From Anabaena sphaerica FACHB-251 (lineage in GTDB: Bacteria; Cyanobacteriota; Cyanobacteriia; Cyanobacteriales; Nostocaceae): 64,000 bases of DNA. Position 1 is the first letter of the stretch. Each line of letters begins with the position of its first letter. The position numbers and the translations under genes are program-made. Of this stretch, positions 44,957-54,442 are shown piece by piece. Location of the stretch: positions 141,508 through 205,507 of the forward strand of contig NZ_JACJQU010000008.1 of the NCBI RefSeq assembly GCF_014696825.1, read 5' to 3'. A model generated the notes under the pieces. It was not told where the DNA came from. It searched no databases and was given only the letters and a program-made list of their open reading frames with translations.

Positions 44957-46162
44957 ATGAGTCTGAGTTGGATTACTCCCGCAGAACGTGTACAAAAATT
45001 GCCTCCTTATGTTTTTGCCCGTTTGGATGAACTAAAGGCAAAGGCCAGGGAACAAGGGCTAGATTTAATTGATTTAGGGATGGGAAACCCCGATGGACCC
45101 ACACCTCAACCGGTGGTAGAAGCTGCCATTGCCGCTTTACAAAATCCCGCTAATCACGGTTATCCACCCTTTGAAGGTACTGCTAATTTTCGTAAGGCAA
45201 TTACTAAATGGTACAATCGCCGCTATGGTGTCACCCTTGATCCTGATAGCGAGGCTTTACCCCTGCTTGGTTCTAAGGAAGGTTTAGGACATTTAGCGAT
45301 CGCCTATATCAATCCTGGTGATCTTGTTTTAGTACCATCACCATCCTATCCCGTCCATTTTCGTGGTCCTATCATCGCTGGTGGAGTCATTCACAGTTTA
45401 ATTCTTAAAGAAGAAAACAACTGGTTAATTGATTTAGCTGCTATTCCCGATGAAGTAGCCAGAAAAGCCAAAATCCTCTATTTCAATTATCCCAGTAACC
45501 CCACCGCAGCTACCGCACCCCGTGAATTTTTTGAAGAGATTGTCGCTTTTGCCCGTAAATATGAAATTCTTTTAGTTCATGACTTGTGTTATGCGGAGTT
45601 AGCTTTTGATGGTTATCAACCGACTAGCTTGTTAGAAATCCCTGGTGCAAAAGATATCGGCGTAGAATTTCACACCTTATCTAAAACCTATAATATGGCA
45701 GGTTGGCGTGTTGGTTTTGTCGTCGGAAATCGTCATGTGATCCAAGGTTTACGAACATTAAAAACTAACTTGGATTATGGCATTTTCTCCGCTTTACAAA
45801 CAGCAGCAGAAACCGCTTTAGAATTGCCAGATACTTATTTACATGAAGTCCAGCAACGCTACCGTACCCGTCGAGATTTTCTGATTGATGGTTTAGGTAA
45901 ATTAGGCTGGAATATTCCTAAAACCGAAGCCACAATGTATCTTTGGGTAAAATGTCCAGTGGGAATGGGTTCGACAGATTTCGCCTTGGATGTACTGCAA
46001 CAAACAGGTGTAGTTGTCACTCCTGGTAATGCCTTTGGTGCTGGTGGTGAAGGATATGTGAGATTTAGTTTAATAGCAGATTGCGATCGCTTGGGTGAAG
46101 CTTTACAAAGATTCAAAGAAGCAGGAATTCGCTATCAACCTGAAGCTGTAGTTTCTGTTTAA
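44957..46162 (+). CDS. Class I/II aminotransferase (Ala/Asp or DapL-like)
   Basis: This 401-residue PLP enzyme has the phosphate-binding start PDGPTPQPVVEAA, the aromatic/Asn segment YFNYPSNPTAATAP, and the PLP lysine in HTLSKTYNMAGWRVGF near residue 239. The C-terminal YVRFSLIADCDRLGEAL completes the fold. It resembles the alanine/LL-diaminopimelate-type aminotransferases that cyanobacteria use; DAP or alanine transamination is likely but the acceptor is not provable here. Start and length are ordinary. Confidence 0.87.
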   Translation: MSLSWITPAERVQKLPPYVFARLDELKAKAREQGLDLIDLGMGNPDGPTPQPVVEAAIAALQNPANHGYPPFEGTANFRKAITKWYNRRYGVTLDPDSEALPLLGSKEGLGHLAIAYINPGDLVLVPSPSYPVHFRGPIIAGGVIHSLILKEENNWLIDLAAIPDEVARKAKILYFNYPSNPTAATAPREFFEEIVAFARKYEILLVHDLCYAELAFDGYQPTSLLEIPGAKDIGVEFHTLSKTYNMAGWRVGFVVGNRHVIQGLRTLKTNLDYGIFSALQTAAETALELPDTYLHEVQQRYRTRRDFLIDGLGKLGWNIPKTEATMYLWVKCPVGMGSTDFALDVLQQTGVVVTPGNAFGAGGEGYVRFSLIADCDRLGEALQRFKEAGIRYQPEAVVSV

Positions 46163-46221
46163 TTAAAGTAGGTTGGGTTAAGCGCAGCGCAACCCAACAT
46201 CAAATCAAATCAAATTTTTAT

Positions 46222-46265
46222 TATTGTCTGAATCAGGATATCCAGGATTAAAAGATTGACATGAT
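46222..46265. repeat. Dispersed repeat of the tcagaatcaggat type, copy
   Basis: Starts attgtctgaatcaggatatcc and continues with aggattaaaagattgacatgat. It is in the same orientation as copies 17355-17397 and 46297-46339, and the inverse of 46998-47040. Confidence 0.8.
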
Positions 46266-46296
46266 GTGGGTTTAATTTGTAATTTTTAGGATTTTT

Positions 46297-46339
46297 ATTG
46301 TCAGAATCAGGATATCCAGGATTTGAGGATTTACAGGAT
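46297..46339. repeat. Dispersed repeat of the tcagaatcaggat type, copy
   Basis: Starts attgtcagaatcaggatatcc and continues with aggatttgaggatttacaggat. It lies only 32 bp after the previous copy, forming a pair between the aminotransferase and the 80-residue gene. Confidence 0.8.
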
Positions 46340-46340
46340 T

Positions 46341-46409
46341 TTACAATACATTACCCGTTTTATCCCACCAAGTCAACCAAGGTACAGCTTCATCTTCTAT
46401 TAAACCTAA
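46341..46409 (-). pseudogene. Short coding remnant, possible Uma2-type (tentative)
   Basis: The minus strand encodes LGLIEDEAVPWLTWWDKTGNVL between stop codons. A Trp/Trp-Asp pattern of this form (PWLTWWD..GN) is found in cyanobacterial Uma2/DUF820 endonuclease-like proteins. No rest of that gene remains, and it is squeezed against the repeat pair. Tentative. Confidence 0.25.
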
Positions 46410-46580
46410 TTACACAAAACGATTGGCGGAAATCAGATTACAATTATCTGCAATTTGAAGATTTAATACAGTTTGTTACATAATTAGGTATTGTTTGGGA
46501 TTAAGCTATTTAAATTTTCAATTTGCGAAGGAAGGTTAAATGTTCGTAGAGGTCGAAAAAACAAGAAACAAGGTTTAGAT

Positions 46581-46823
46581 ATGGCAAGAAAAGAGCCTTT
46601 TAAATGGAAGTTTGGATTTGGTAATGGTGATTGGTCACAAGAGGCTAAAAAAAGATATCCTGATGTACCAACATTACTTGTTTGTTATCAGAAAGGTGAT
46701 AAAAATGGGAAAAAAAGTAAGGGTTGGGACGATCATCCTATATATTTACCTATGCTAGTTTTACCGAGACAAAAATTTGTGTTTATGTTTAATTATGATG
46801 GGGATATAGATCAAGATTTATGA
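46581..46823 (+). CDS. Small hypothetical protein
   Basis: I do not recognise this 80-residue protein. I start it at ATG 46581 (MARKEPFKWKFGFGNGDWSQ) because the region upstream in frame is not protein-like. It is aromatic and basic (YQKGDKNGKKSKGWDDHPIYL) and ends acidic (NYDGDIDQDL). It lies between dispersed repeats and before the arsenic operon. A weak ribosome-binding site reduces confidence. Confidence 0.45.
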   Translation: MARKEPFKWKFGFGNGDWSQEAKKRYPDVPTLLVCYQKGDKNGKKSKGWDDHPIYLPMLVLPRQKFVFMFNYDGDIDQDL

Positions 46824-46997
46824 TAGGAACAGGCGATCGCTTACTCTCTACTGTGATTCTAGAATAAAGGTTACAGTAATTAGTTTCCTGAACAGTTATC
46901 TGTACCTGTAAAAGTTCCAAAAAATTACTGTCTCAATAGGAAATTAATAAACTTGAAAACGATGTGATGTGAAAATATCAAGTTTTTGGTAATATTT

Positions 46998-47040
46998 ATC
47001 CTGATAAATCCTTAAATCCTGGATATCCTGATTCAGACAA
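46998..47040. repeat. Dispersed repeat of the tcagaatcaggat type, inverse copy before arsR
   Basis: The complement of the family core (atcctggatatcctgattcagacaa). It ends about 54 bp before the arsR start codon, so it may overlap the arsR promoter. Confidence 0.75.
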
Positions 47041-47093
47041 AAAAGCTATAATACAGTATTAGTAACTTTGCTGCCTGATATTGTGATAAATAA

Positions 47094-47417
47094 ATGATCA
47101 CCCCTACAACTACAATTCCTCACCTCATTGCTGAAGGTTTTCATGCCCTATCTGACCCCATTAGAATTAGTGTGATAGAATTACTGCTGCAACGAGAACT
47201 CTGTGTGTGTGATTTATGTGATATTTTAGAAATAAATCAATCCAAACTATCATTTCATCTCAAAAATCTGAAAGAAGCCAACTTAGTAAATACCCGTCAA
47301 GAAGGACGCTGGATTTATTACAGTTTGAATTTAACCCAATTTCAGATTTTAGAAGAGTATTTAGCCAATATCCGCCGTAATTCTGTATTTTCTCCTCCCC
47401 GTTCTTGTTGTGAATAA
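47094..47417 (+). CDS. arsR: ArsR-type arsenic-responsive repressor
   Basis: This 107-residue winged-helix repressor has the metal motif ELCVCDLC (Cys37, Cys39, Cys42) at the recognition helix, the classic As(III) site, and a Cys-Cys pair at the C-terminus. The helix-turn-helix INQSKLSFHLKNLKEANLV follows. It should repress the arsenic genes downstream and be released by arsenite. It is monocistronic, with 183 bp before the next gene in which two operator-like repeats lie. Confidence 0.95.
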   Translation: MITPTTTIPHLIAEGFHALSDPIRISVIELLLQRELCVCDLCDILEINQSKLSFHLKNLKEANLVNTRQEGRWIYYSLNLTQFQILEEYLANIRRNSVFSPPRSCCE

Positions 47418-47487
47418 AGAATACAGGGCAGAATCAGTCAGTAACTTGGTAATTAACCGCATATTATCAGTCTTTTTCAGTCTACCC

Positions 47488-47556
47488 ATCAACTTTTTTT
47501 GATTAATTTTTGTATATTATGCTATTCTGTACCTTGACATATCAATTTTTTTTGAA
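47488..47556 (+). promoter_or_regulatory. Two ArsR-operator-like inverted repeats
   Basis: Two sites have the form ATCAA-N6-TTGA(T/A): 47488-47503 (exact palindromic ends) and 47541-47556 (last base A). They start 53 bp apart and lie 45-113 bp before the pstS-like gene. As I recall, Synechocystis ArsR binds two similar direct repeats in its ars promoter, so a matching operator is expected here. Confidence 0.6.
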
Positions 47557-47600
47557 ATGATGATTGTATAGTTTGTTTAGCAACCATACAGGTTAGATCA

Positions 47601-48659
47601 ATGAGAGCCAAGGCGCAAAAATTAGTCCTAGCAGTGGGAATATTAGCGATCGCCAACAGTTGTACCAGTACATCTGACAATTCCAGCAAAATTCAGCAGT
47701 CATCACAAACTGCAAAAGCTGCTACTTCCCAGACTGTATCCACCATTAAAATTGATGGTTCAAGTACAGTATATCCCATTACCCAAGCCATAGCAAAAGA
47801 ATTTACAGCCAACACCAAAAACAACACCCAAGTACAAGTAAACATTTCCGGTACTGGGGGAGGGTTTGAAAAATTCTGCACAGGGAAAATAGAAATAAAT
47901 AATGCCTCACGGCCAATTTCTCAAAAAGAGATGGCAGAGTGTAACAAAAATGGAGTCAAATACATAGAATTACCTATTGCCTTCGATGCCTTAACCATTG
48001 CCGTACATCCGCAAAATGACTGGGCAAAAGATATTACAGTAGCAGAATTAAAAAAAATGTGGGAAGCTGCGGCCGAAGGAAAAATTACCAAATGGAATCA
48101 AATACGTAGTTCTTGGCCAGATCGTCCCCTGAATTTATACGGTGCTGGTAAAAAATCTGGTACATTTGACTACTTTACAGAAGCAATCCTTGGCAAAGAA
48201 ACAACCAGCCGCAACGACTACACAGCCAGCGAAGATGACGATGTTTTAGTAGAAGGCATCAACAAAGATCCCAACGCCTTGGGTTATTTTGGTTACGCTT
48301 ACTATGACAAAAACCAAGACAAATTAAAAGTCGTAGCTATTAACAACGGTAAAGGGGCAATTTTACCATCACAAGAAACAGTAGCAAAATCCAAGTATCA
48401 ACCACTATCTCGACCTTTATTTATATATGTGAATTTGTGGTCTAGTCAAAACCGAGGAGAGATTTATAAATTTATAGATTTCTATTTACAAAAAGCACCA
48501 ACAATAGTGAATTCTGTGGGTTCTGTACCCTTACCAGAGGAAGCCTACAAAATTGATTATGTGCATTTACACAACGGTAAAGCCGGAACAGTATTTGCAG
48601 GTAAATCACAATTCGATTTAACCATCGGGGAATTATTGCGTAAACAAAAGGAATTTTAA
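47601..48659 (+). CDS. PstS-like phosphate/arsenate-binding protein of the ars operon
   Basis: This 352-residue lipoprotein-like protein has a signal peptide with candidate lipid Cys21 (IANSC). The mature part has the PstS signatures [41 protein letters not shown] and [12 protein letters not shown]. Its sequence is far from the canonical pstS at 21841-22881. It starts the ars operon and its stop lies 1 bp before the GAPDH start, so it is co-transcribed. In an arsenic setting it could pick up phosphate for competition or arsenate itself; inference. Confidence 0.87.
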   Translation: MRAKAQKLVLAVGILAIANSCTSTSDNSSKIQQSSQTAKAATSQTVSTIKIDGSSTVYPITQAIAKEFTANTKNNTQVQVNISGTGGGFEKFCTGKIEINNASRPISQKEMAECNKNGVKYIELPIAFDALTIAVHPQNDWAKDITVAELKKMWEAAAEGKITKWNQIRSSWPDRPLNLYGAGKKSGTFDYFTEAILGKETTSRNDYTASEDDDVLVEGINKDPNALGYFGYAYYDKNQDKLKVVAINNGKGAILPSQETVAKSKYQPLSRPLFIYVNLWSSQNRGEIYKFIDFYLQKAPTIVNSVGSVPLPEEAYKIDYVHLHNGKAGTVFAGKSQFDLTIGELLRKQKEF

Positions 48660-48660
48660 C

Positions 48661-49677
48661 ATGGCAATTCGTGTAGGAATTAATGGCTTTGGCCGCATGG
48701 GACGTTTAGCACTTCGCGCCGCTTGGGATTGGCCAGAAATAGAATTTGTACATATAAATGAGCTTAAAGGTGGTGCAGTAACAGCAGCGCATTTACTTAA
48801 ATTTGATTCCGTACATGGACGCTGGAAAAATGAAGTTGAAGCGGTAGAAAACCGAGTAGTTATTGATAATAAACCCCTAACTTTTAGTGAATATTCCCAA
48901 CCCGGTGAAGTTCCTTGGGAAGAATTTGGAGTTGATATTGTTTTGGAATGTTCGGGAAAATTTAGAAGTCCAGAAACTCTTAACCCTTATTTTAAAAGAG
49001 GTGTGCAAAAAGTAATTGTTGCCGCACCTGTAAAAGAAGGGGCGTTAAATATTGTCATGGGGGTAAATGATCATCTTTATGAATCTGATCAACATCATCT
49101 TTTAACCGCCGCTTCTTGCACTACCAACTGTTTAGCACCAGTAGTCAAAGTAATTCATGAAGGCTTAGGAATTAAGCACGGAATTATCACCACAATTCAC
49201 GATAATACTAACACTCAAACCATAGTAGATGCACCTCATAAAGATTTGCGTCGGGCTAGGGCAACAAATCTTTCATTAATTCCTACATCCACTGGTTCAG
49301 CTACAGCCATCGGTTTAATTTACCCAGAATTAAATGGTAAGTTAAATGGTTTAGCCGTGCGTGTTCCTTTATTGAATGCCTCCTTAACAGATTGTGTTTT
49401 TGAAGTTGTCAGACCCACAACCATAGCAGAAATTAATGGTTTATTAAAAGCAGCTTCGGAACAAGAACCATTAAAGGGAATTTTAGGTTATGAAGAACGT
49501 CCTTTAGTATCAATTGACTATAAAGATGATCCTCGTTCTTCAATTATTGATGCCCTTTCGACAATGGTTGTTGATGAAACTCAAGTTAAAATTCTGGCTT
49601 GGTATGACAATGAATGGGGTTATGCAAACCGGATGGCAGAATTAGCTAGAAAAGTGGCTTTAAGTTTACGGAAATAA
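48661..49677 (+). CDS. Arsenate-linked glyceraldehyde-3-phosphate dehydrogenase
   Basis: This 338-residue GAPDH-family enzyme has the NAD-binding [15 protein letters not shown] and the catalytic cysteine motif [10 protein letters not shown], with His in the IHDNTNTQT region. In ars clusters this enzyme uses arsenate in place of phosphate to form 1-arseno-3-phosphoglycerate, which ArsJ then expels. The adjacent arsJ and the one-base gap to the PstS-like gene support that role and not glycolysis. A hairpin terminator follows. Confidence 0.9.
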   Translation: MAIRVGINGFGRMGRLALRAAWDWPEIEFVHINELKGGAVTAAHLLKFDSVHGRWKNEVEAVENRVVIDNKPLTFSEYSQPGEVPWEEFGVDIVLECSGKFRSPETLNPYFKRGVQKVIVAAPVKEGALNIVMGVNDHLYESDQHHLLTAASCTTNCLAPVVKVIHEGLGIKHGIITTIHDNTNTQTIVDAPHKDLRRARATNLSLIPTSTGSATAIGLIYPELNGKLNGLAVRVPLLNASLTDCVFEVVRPTTIAEINGLLKAASEQEPLKGILGYEERPLVSIDYKDDPRSSIIDALSTMVVDETQVKILAWYDNEWGYANRMAELARKVALSLRK

Positions 49678-49687
49678 TGGTTTTTAA

Positions 49688-49718
49688 AGGGTAGGTTTCC
49701 TACCCTAAACTTTTTTTT
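49688..49718 (+). terminator. Terminator-like hairpin between GAPDH and arsJ
   Basis: An eight-base stem agggtagg/cctaccct with a three-base loop, then aaac and eight T. It lies inside the ars operon, so it may act as an attenuator that lowers arsJ expression, or a separate promoter serves arsJ. Confidence 0.7.
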
Positions 49719-49771
49719 CTCGAACAAAAACACAGAAATAATTAGAGTTTGGAAAAATTGGATTTTTTATC

Positions 49772-51034
49772 ATGGCTTCTACTACTGGTTCGGGTAGAAA
49801 TTTAAGAGATTATGCTTTAGTTACCCTGGCTTATTGGGGTTTTACTGTTACTGATGGTGCGTTGCGAATGTTGGTTTTATTGTACTTCAATAAAATCGGT
49901 TACACGCCTTTACAAATTGCGTCTTTATTTTTGTTTTATGAGGTTTTTGGGATTGTTACTAATTTTTTGGGCGGTTGGATAGGTTCGCAGTTTGGATTAA
50001 AAGTTACTCTTTATAGTGGTATTGGTTTACAGGTTCTTTCCTTAGTAATGTTGTCTTTTTTAAATCCTGAGTGGGTGCAGTGGGTTGCGGTTTTTTATGT
50101 GATGGTAGCACAGGCATTTTCAGGAATTGCTAAAGATTTAACTAAAATGAGTTCTAAAAGTGCCATCCGTTTAGTCGTTCCTCAAGATGCACAGTCTTCT
50201 TTGTTTAAATGGGTGGCAGTTTTAACAGGGTCTAAAAATGCTTTAAAAGGCGTTGGTTTTTTTGTTGGTAGTGCTTTATTATCTTTAGTTGGCTTTGTCA
50301 ATGCTTTGTTAATTATGGCAGGTGGACTATTTTTAATTATGTTCACTGGCTTAATGTTACCCAAAGGAATGGGTAAAATTAAAAAGAAAGTTAAATTTAG
50401 TCAACTGTTTTCTAAAAGTCAGGAAATTAATATTTTATCTGCGGCTAGGTTCTTTTTATTTGGTTCGCGGGATGTGTGGTTTGTGGTGGGTTTACCTGTA
50501 TTTTTACGTGAAGTTTTGGGCTGGTCTTTTTATCAAGTGGGAGGCTTTTTAGCTTGTTGGGTAATTGGCTATGGGGTTGTGCAATTTTTAGCACCTAATT
50601 TATTACAGAAATTCGGTTCTGGCCGCCCTCCTGAATCTAAAACTATTCAATTTTGGACATTTACTTTAACTACTGTTCCTTGTGCGATCGCTCTGGCTCT
50701 CCAACTCAATTTACCTGCTAATATAGTTATTATTAGTGGACTACTTTTATTTGGTGTGGTATTTGCCTTTAATTCCGCAGTTCATTCTTACCTAGTTTTG
50801 GCATTTACTGATGATGATAAAGTAGCCTTAAACGTTGGTTTCTATTATATGGCTAACTCCGGTGGTCGCCTTGCAGGTACAGTATTATCCGGTTTAGTTT
50901 ATCAGTTATTTGGTTTGGTAGGTTGTTTGTGGACATCAATGTTTTTTGTCCTAGCAGCAGCTTTAGTTTCTCTCAAGTTACCCAACCCCCAACCTAGTAA
51001 AAATATTGCTTGGAAAGGTGGAGATGGAGAGTAG
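49772..51034 (+). CDS. arsJ: ArsJ organoarsenical efflux permease
   Basis: This 420-residue major facilitator permease has about 12 transmembrane helices and the ArsJ signature region starting LRDYALVTLAYWGFTVTDGALRMLVLLYFNKIGYTPLQIASLF. It exports 1-arseno-3-phosphoglycerate made by the neighbouring GAPDH. Together they give arsenate resistance without reduction. The gene follows the GAPDH by about 95 bp with a hairpin between. Confidence 0.93.
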   Translation: MASTTGSGRNLRDYALVTLAYWGFTVTDGALRMLVLLYFNKIGYTPLQIASLFLFYEVFGIVTNFLGGWIGSQFGLKVTLYSGIGLQVLSLVMLSFLNPEWVQWVAVFYVMVAQAFSGIAKDLTKMSSKSAIRLVVPQDAQSSLFKWVAVLTGSKNALKGVGFFVGSALLSLVGFVNALLIMAGGLFLIMFTGLMLPKGMGKIKKKVKFSQLFSKSQEINILSAARFFLFGSRDVWFVVGLPVFLREVLGWSFYQVGGFLACWVIGYGVVQFLAPNLLQKFGSGRPPESKTIQFWTFTLTTVPCAIALALQLNLPANIVIISGLLLFGVVFAFNSAVHSYLVLAFTDDDKVALNVGFYYMANSGGRLAGTVLSGLVYQLFGLVGCLWTSMFFVLAAALVSLKLPNPQPSKNIAWKGGDGE

Positions 51035-51207
51035 AAATTAGGTGACAGGTGACAGGTGACAGATGTTAATTTTCTTGAGTTTGTAATTTTGCTCTCTTTG
51101 ACTCTTATTTGATTATTGAACAAAACTCAGAATATACGTAAATTCTTCTTACCTATTCCCTATTCCCTACCTCAACGACAAATTAATAAATTAAAGTGGA
51201 GGAATAT

Positions 51208-52368
51208 ATGAATCTACATCACGGAAAAAATATAACTCCAATAAAAGCTAAAAGCAACCTCAGCTTTTTTGAAAAATACCTCACTGTTTGGGTGTTTATT
51301 TGTATCTTAGTAGGAATTGCTTTAGGTCGGATATTTCCAGGTATTGCTGTTGCTTTAGATACTATTAGTATTTATCAAGTTTCTATTCCTATTGCTATTT
51401 GTCTATTTTTTATGATGTACCCCATCATGGTGAAAATAGACTTTACCCAAGCTGTAAACGCCCTGCGTGCGCCAAAACCTGTAATTTTGACTTTAGTGAT
51501 GAATTGGTTAATTAAACCATTCACAATGGTAGCATTTGCCCAATTCTTTTTAGGTTGGTTATTTAAACCATTAATTACAGGTACAGAATTAATTACAGGT
51601 GGTGAAGTTGCACTCACTAATTCTTACATTGCTGGGACAATTTTATTAGGAATTGCACCTTGTACCGCAATGGTTTTAATGTGGGGATATCTTTCCTATG
51701 GTAATCAAGGTCATACCTTAGTAATGGTAGCTGTAAATTCTCTAGCCATGTTGTTTTTGTATGCACCTTTGGGACGGTGGTTACTAGCAGCAAATGATTT
51801 AACAGTACCTTGGCAAACTATTGTTTTATCAGTATTAATATATGTAGGTTTTCCCTTAGTAGCAGGAATGTATAGCCGTTATTGGATATTGAAATATAAA
51901 GGTAAACAATGGTTTGAAAACCGATTTTTAAAATATCTCAGTCCTATTGCTATTAGCGCCCTCTTGATTACTTTAGTTTTGCTATTTGCCTTTAAAGGTG
52001 AATTAATAGTTAATAATCCCCTGCATATTTTATTAATTGCAGTACCGCTATTTATTCAAACAAATTTCATTTTCTTAATTAGTTATGTAGCAGCATTAAA
52101 ATTAAATATATCCTATGAAGATGCAGCACCCGCAGCTTTAATTGGTGCTAGTAATCATTTTGAAGTTGCTATTGCAACGGCGGTTATGTTATTTGGTTTA
52201 AATTCTGGTGCAGCACTAGCAACGGTGGTAGGGGTTTTAATTGAAGTTCCAGTTATGTTGATGTTAGTGGAATTTTGTAAACGTACAGCAGCATGGTTTC
52301 CCAGAGAACCAGAAAAAGCAACATTACGAGATCCACGTTGTATTAATGCTTTTGGTGCTGATAATTAG
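51208..52368 (+). CDS. acr3: ACR3-type arsenite efflux permease
   Basis: This 386-residue ACR3 permease has ten predicted transmembrane helices, with the conserved cysteine in [18 protein letters not shown]. It expels As(III). I start at ATG 51208 (MNLHHGKN...) because GGAGG sits five bases upstream; the GTG at 51196 would precede that site. The C-terminal [28 protein letters not shown] is the family hallmark. A heptamer repeat and 173 bp separate it from arsJ. Confidence 0.95.
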   Translation: MNLHHGKNITPIKAKSNLSFFEKYLTVWVFICILVGIALGRIFPGIAVALDTISIYQVSIPIAICLFFMMYPIMVKIDFTQAVNALRAPKPVILTLVMNWLIKPFTMVAFAQFFLGWLFKPLITGTELITGGEVALTNSYIAGTILLGIAPCTAMVLMWGYLSYGNQGHTLVMVAVNSLAMLFLYAPLGRWLLAANDLTVPWQTIVLSVLIYVGFPLVAGMYSRYWILKYKGKQWFENRFLKYLSPIAISALLITLVLLFAFKGELIVNNPLHILLIAVPLFIQTNFIFLISYVAALKLNISYEDAAPAALIGASNHFEVAIATAVMLFGLNSGAALATVVGVLIEVPVMLMLVEFCKRTAAWFPREPEKATLRDPRCINAFGADN

Positions 52369-52506
52369 GGTTTTAAGTTTTGGGTTTAAACGAACCACAG
52401 AGGCACAGAGATCACGGAGGAAGGAGATTTTTAGAGATGTTTGAGGTTGGTGTTTTTCAGTGAGAGTTGCAATCACAAATTTTGAGCATCTACCAATGAT
52501 AAAACT

Positions 52507-52902
52507 ATGAAGAAAGTAATGTTTATCTGTAAACATTACTCCCGTCGTTCCCAAATGGCGGAAGGGTTTGCGAAAACTTTAGGAGAGGGTAAAATTGCTG
52601 TTTTTAGTTCTGGTTTAGCATCAAGTGAAGTAGACCCAATCTCTGTACAAGTAATGTCAGAAATAGGCATTGATATTAGTAATCAAAGTTCTAAAGCTTT
52701 GAGTGATTTTAATCCTGAAGATTTTTATGCAGTGATTTCTTTATGTGGTTGTGGTGTGAATTTACCAGAAGCTTGGGTGTTAAGAGATGTGTTCGCAGAT
52801 TGGCAACTTGATTATCCTGAAGGTCATGATATTGACACCTTTCGTCGTGTGCGGGATGAGGTGAAAGAAAGAGTGATTCAGTTAATTACAGATTTGAGTT
52901 AA
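52507..52902 (+). CDS. arsC: Arsenate reductase (Synechocystis-type ArsC)
   Basis: This 131-residue low-molecular-weight-phosphatase-fold reductase has the P-loop C8-x5-RS (residues CKHYSRRS), Cys80/Cys82 in SLCGCGVNLP, and FEDWQL-like FADWQLDYPEG. These Cys match the catalytic set of the Synechocystis glutathione/glutaredoxin-linked ArsC. Where that protein has Asn11 and Cys13, this one has Tyr11 and Arg13. The gene lies 138 bp after acr3 and probably completes the As(V)-to-As(III)-to-export route. Confidence 0.92.
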   Translation: MKKVMFICKHYSRRSQMAEGFAKTLGEGKIAVFSSGLASSEVDPISVQVMSEIGIDISNQSSKALSDFNPEDFYAVISLCGCGVNLPEAWVLRDVFADWQLDYPEGHDIDTFRRVRDEVKERVIQLITDLS

Positions 52903-53116
52903 ATATTGAAACCCTAATCAAAGAAAAAGCCTTATTACAGCATTTTTCATGTATTTAGACCACACTCTAAATTCATTTCTTTCTTCCTTTACGCCTTTGC
53001 TCCTTTGTGCCTTTGCGCGAAACCTGAATCAAGATGTGGTTCATTGACCTGAAAATAGCTGTAACTAAACCAGGTCAATAAGGCTTTTTTTTTAAATGTA
53101 ATTAATGATCAAATCT

Positions 53117-53947
53117 TCATCTTCTTTTATTTTCATCATTTTGATTTTGCATTCCTTGTGCAATTTGTTGAACAGTTTCAACTGTTAAATTCAAAGCCTG
53201 AGAGATTTGTTCCACCGTCAAATTCAGTGCTAACAATCTAGGTACAGATTCTAATTTTGCTTCCAAGCTGCCTTCTTCTCTCCCTTCTTCTCTGCCTTCT
53301 TCTCTCCCTTCCTGATAAACCTTTGTTTGTTTCAAATCACTTAGACTAAACATAGATTCAATCTCCTTGCGACTCATTCTAGGAAACTTATAAACCAAGA
53401 TGGTTTCTACTAATTCTAATAACTGCCGTTGTTTTTCATTGCTGATTTCTTGCTGAGTTCTGTCGATTAACTCTTTAGCAGTGAGAATTGCTTTGTTTTC
53501 ATCCTCGATAATTAATTTTATGGTAGCAATACCAATGGGAAAAGATGCACTTTCACCTAATTCATCTAGATAAATTCTGATGATACGCTGACTGGTGAAA
53601 AATTCGGTGTAATGTTTGGTATCTCCTGTATCTAGACTACGACTAGGATAAATAACAACCCCCCTCCAAGGATTTTGAGGTTGATATTGCCGTAGGTATA
53701 AAAAAAATTCCGAGAATAAACGGAAATAAATTTCTGCATCGGTTTGAAACTGCACTTCCACAAAATAAATCGGGTTTTGTTCATCTTGTGTTGGCAGAAA
53801 AACCCGATCTATGCGAAAAGCAGTTTGCTTAATTTCGATAGAAGAAAACGTATAGTCCGCTGCTGTTTGGGGTTGGTTGCCAATTAATTCAAAAAATATA
53901 CTGGGAAACTATTGAAAAAGGCGATAAAATATGCTGTCAGTTTTCAC
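53117..53947 (-). pseudogene. Rpn-family recombination-promoting nuclease, amber-interrupted
   Basis: The full frame runs from GTG 53947 (M-K-T-D-S-I-F-Y-R-L-F-Q) to the stop at 53117, but codon 13 is TAG (53909-53911), where the next residues FPSIFFELIG continue the family perfectly. A single base change, probably from a Ser codon, explains it. The PD-(D/E)xK catalytic residues are in FRIDRVFLPT and FVEVQFQT, both beyond the stop. The C-terminus has a tandem EGREEGREEG repeat. An internal start (GTG 53761) would lose the catalytic core. Rpn proteins are mobile-DNA-associated nucleases. Confidence 0.8.
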
Positions 53948-54442
53948 TTTGGATAAATTGCTGAAATTGACACAGTGAGTATTTTACTTCCTCCCTGTCT
54001 ACCCCAGTGTTTTTAATATCACATCGTCACAATTTGTACCTTACTAATCAGGATAGTAGGGCAATATCCATCTCTTTTCTGTTCACCATTTCCTATTTCC
54101 CATTCCCTGTTTTCTCATTTTGACGGCAAATACGACTTAGAAATTACGGTTCACCCCAATTCGTGAACCTATTAATTCTCATACATTAGTCAGAGTGATA
54201 ACAGTTCAGTCTATGAACCAACTAAAAAAGACCTTTAAAATTAACCGTCCCACCCCAGGTTCGGGAAACCGCCCTTCATGGACTGACTACACAAGTTCAG
54301 TATATATATCAGCATAACTTGCGGTTTCAACCCCAGACAAGCTAAACAATGCTGAACTGACTGCTTTGTGAAATTCAGTTGGTTTAAGATTTAGACCTTT
54401 ATAATCCCATTCATTTGTAGTTATACGGAGCCAGCACTTAAA
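53948..54442. other. Spacer upstream of dnaK
   Basis: No gene is seen. It contains a seven-base hairpin ggttcac/gtgaacc at 54148-54169 and the dnaK promoter region. No CIRCE element (ttagcactc-N9-gagtgctaa) is present, so HrcA control in the usual form is not visible. Confidence 0.55.

Noticed and set aside
46298..46483. 61-codon reading frame between aminotransferase and the 80-residue gene
   Set aside because: It is made of the dispersed repeat and of the antisense of the possible Uma2-type remnant.
53948..54442. CIRCE/HrcA operator before dnaK
   Set aside because: The ttagcactc inverted repeat is absent.
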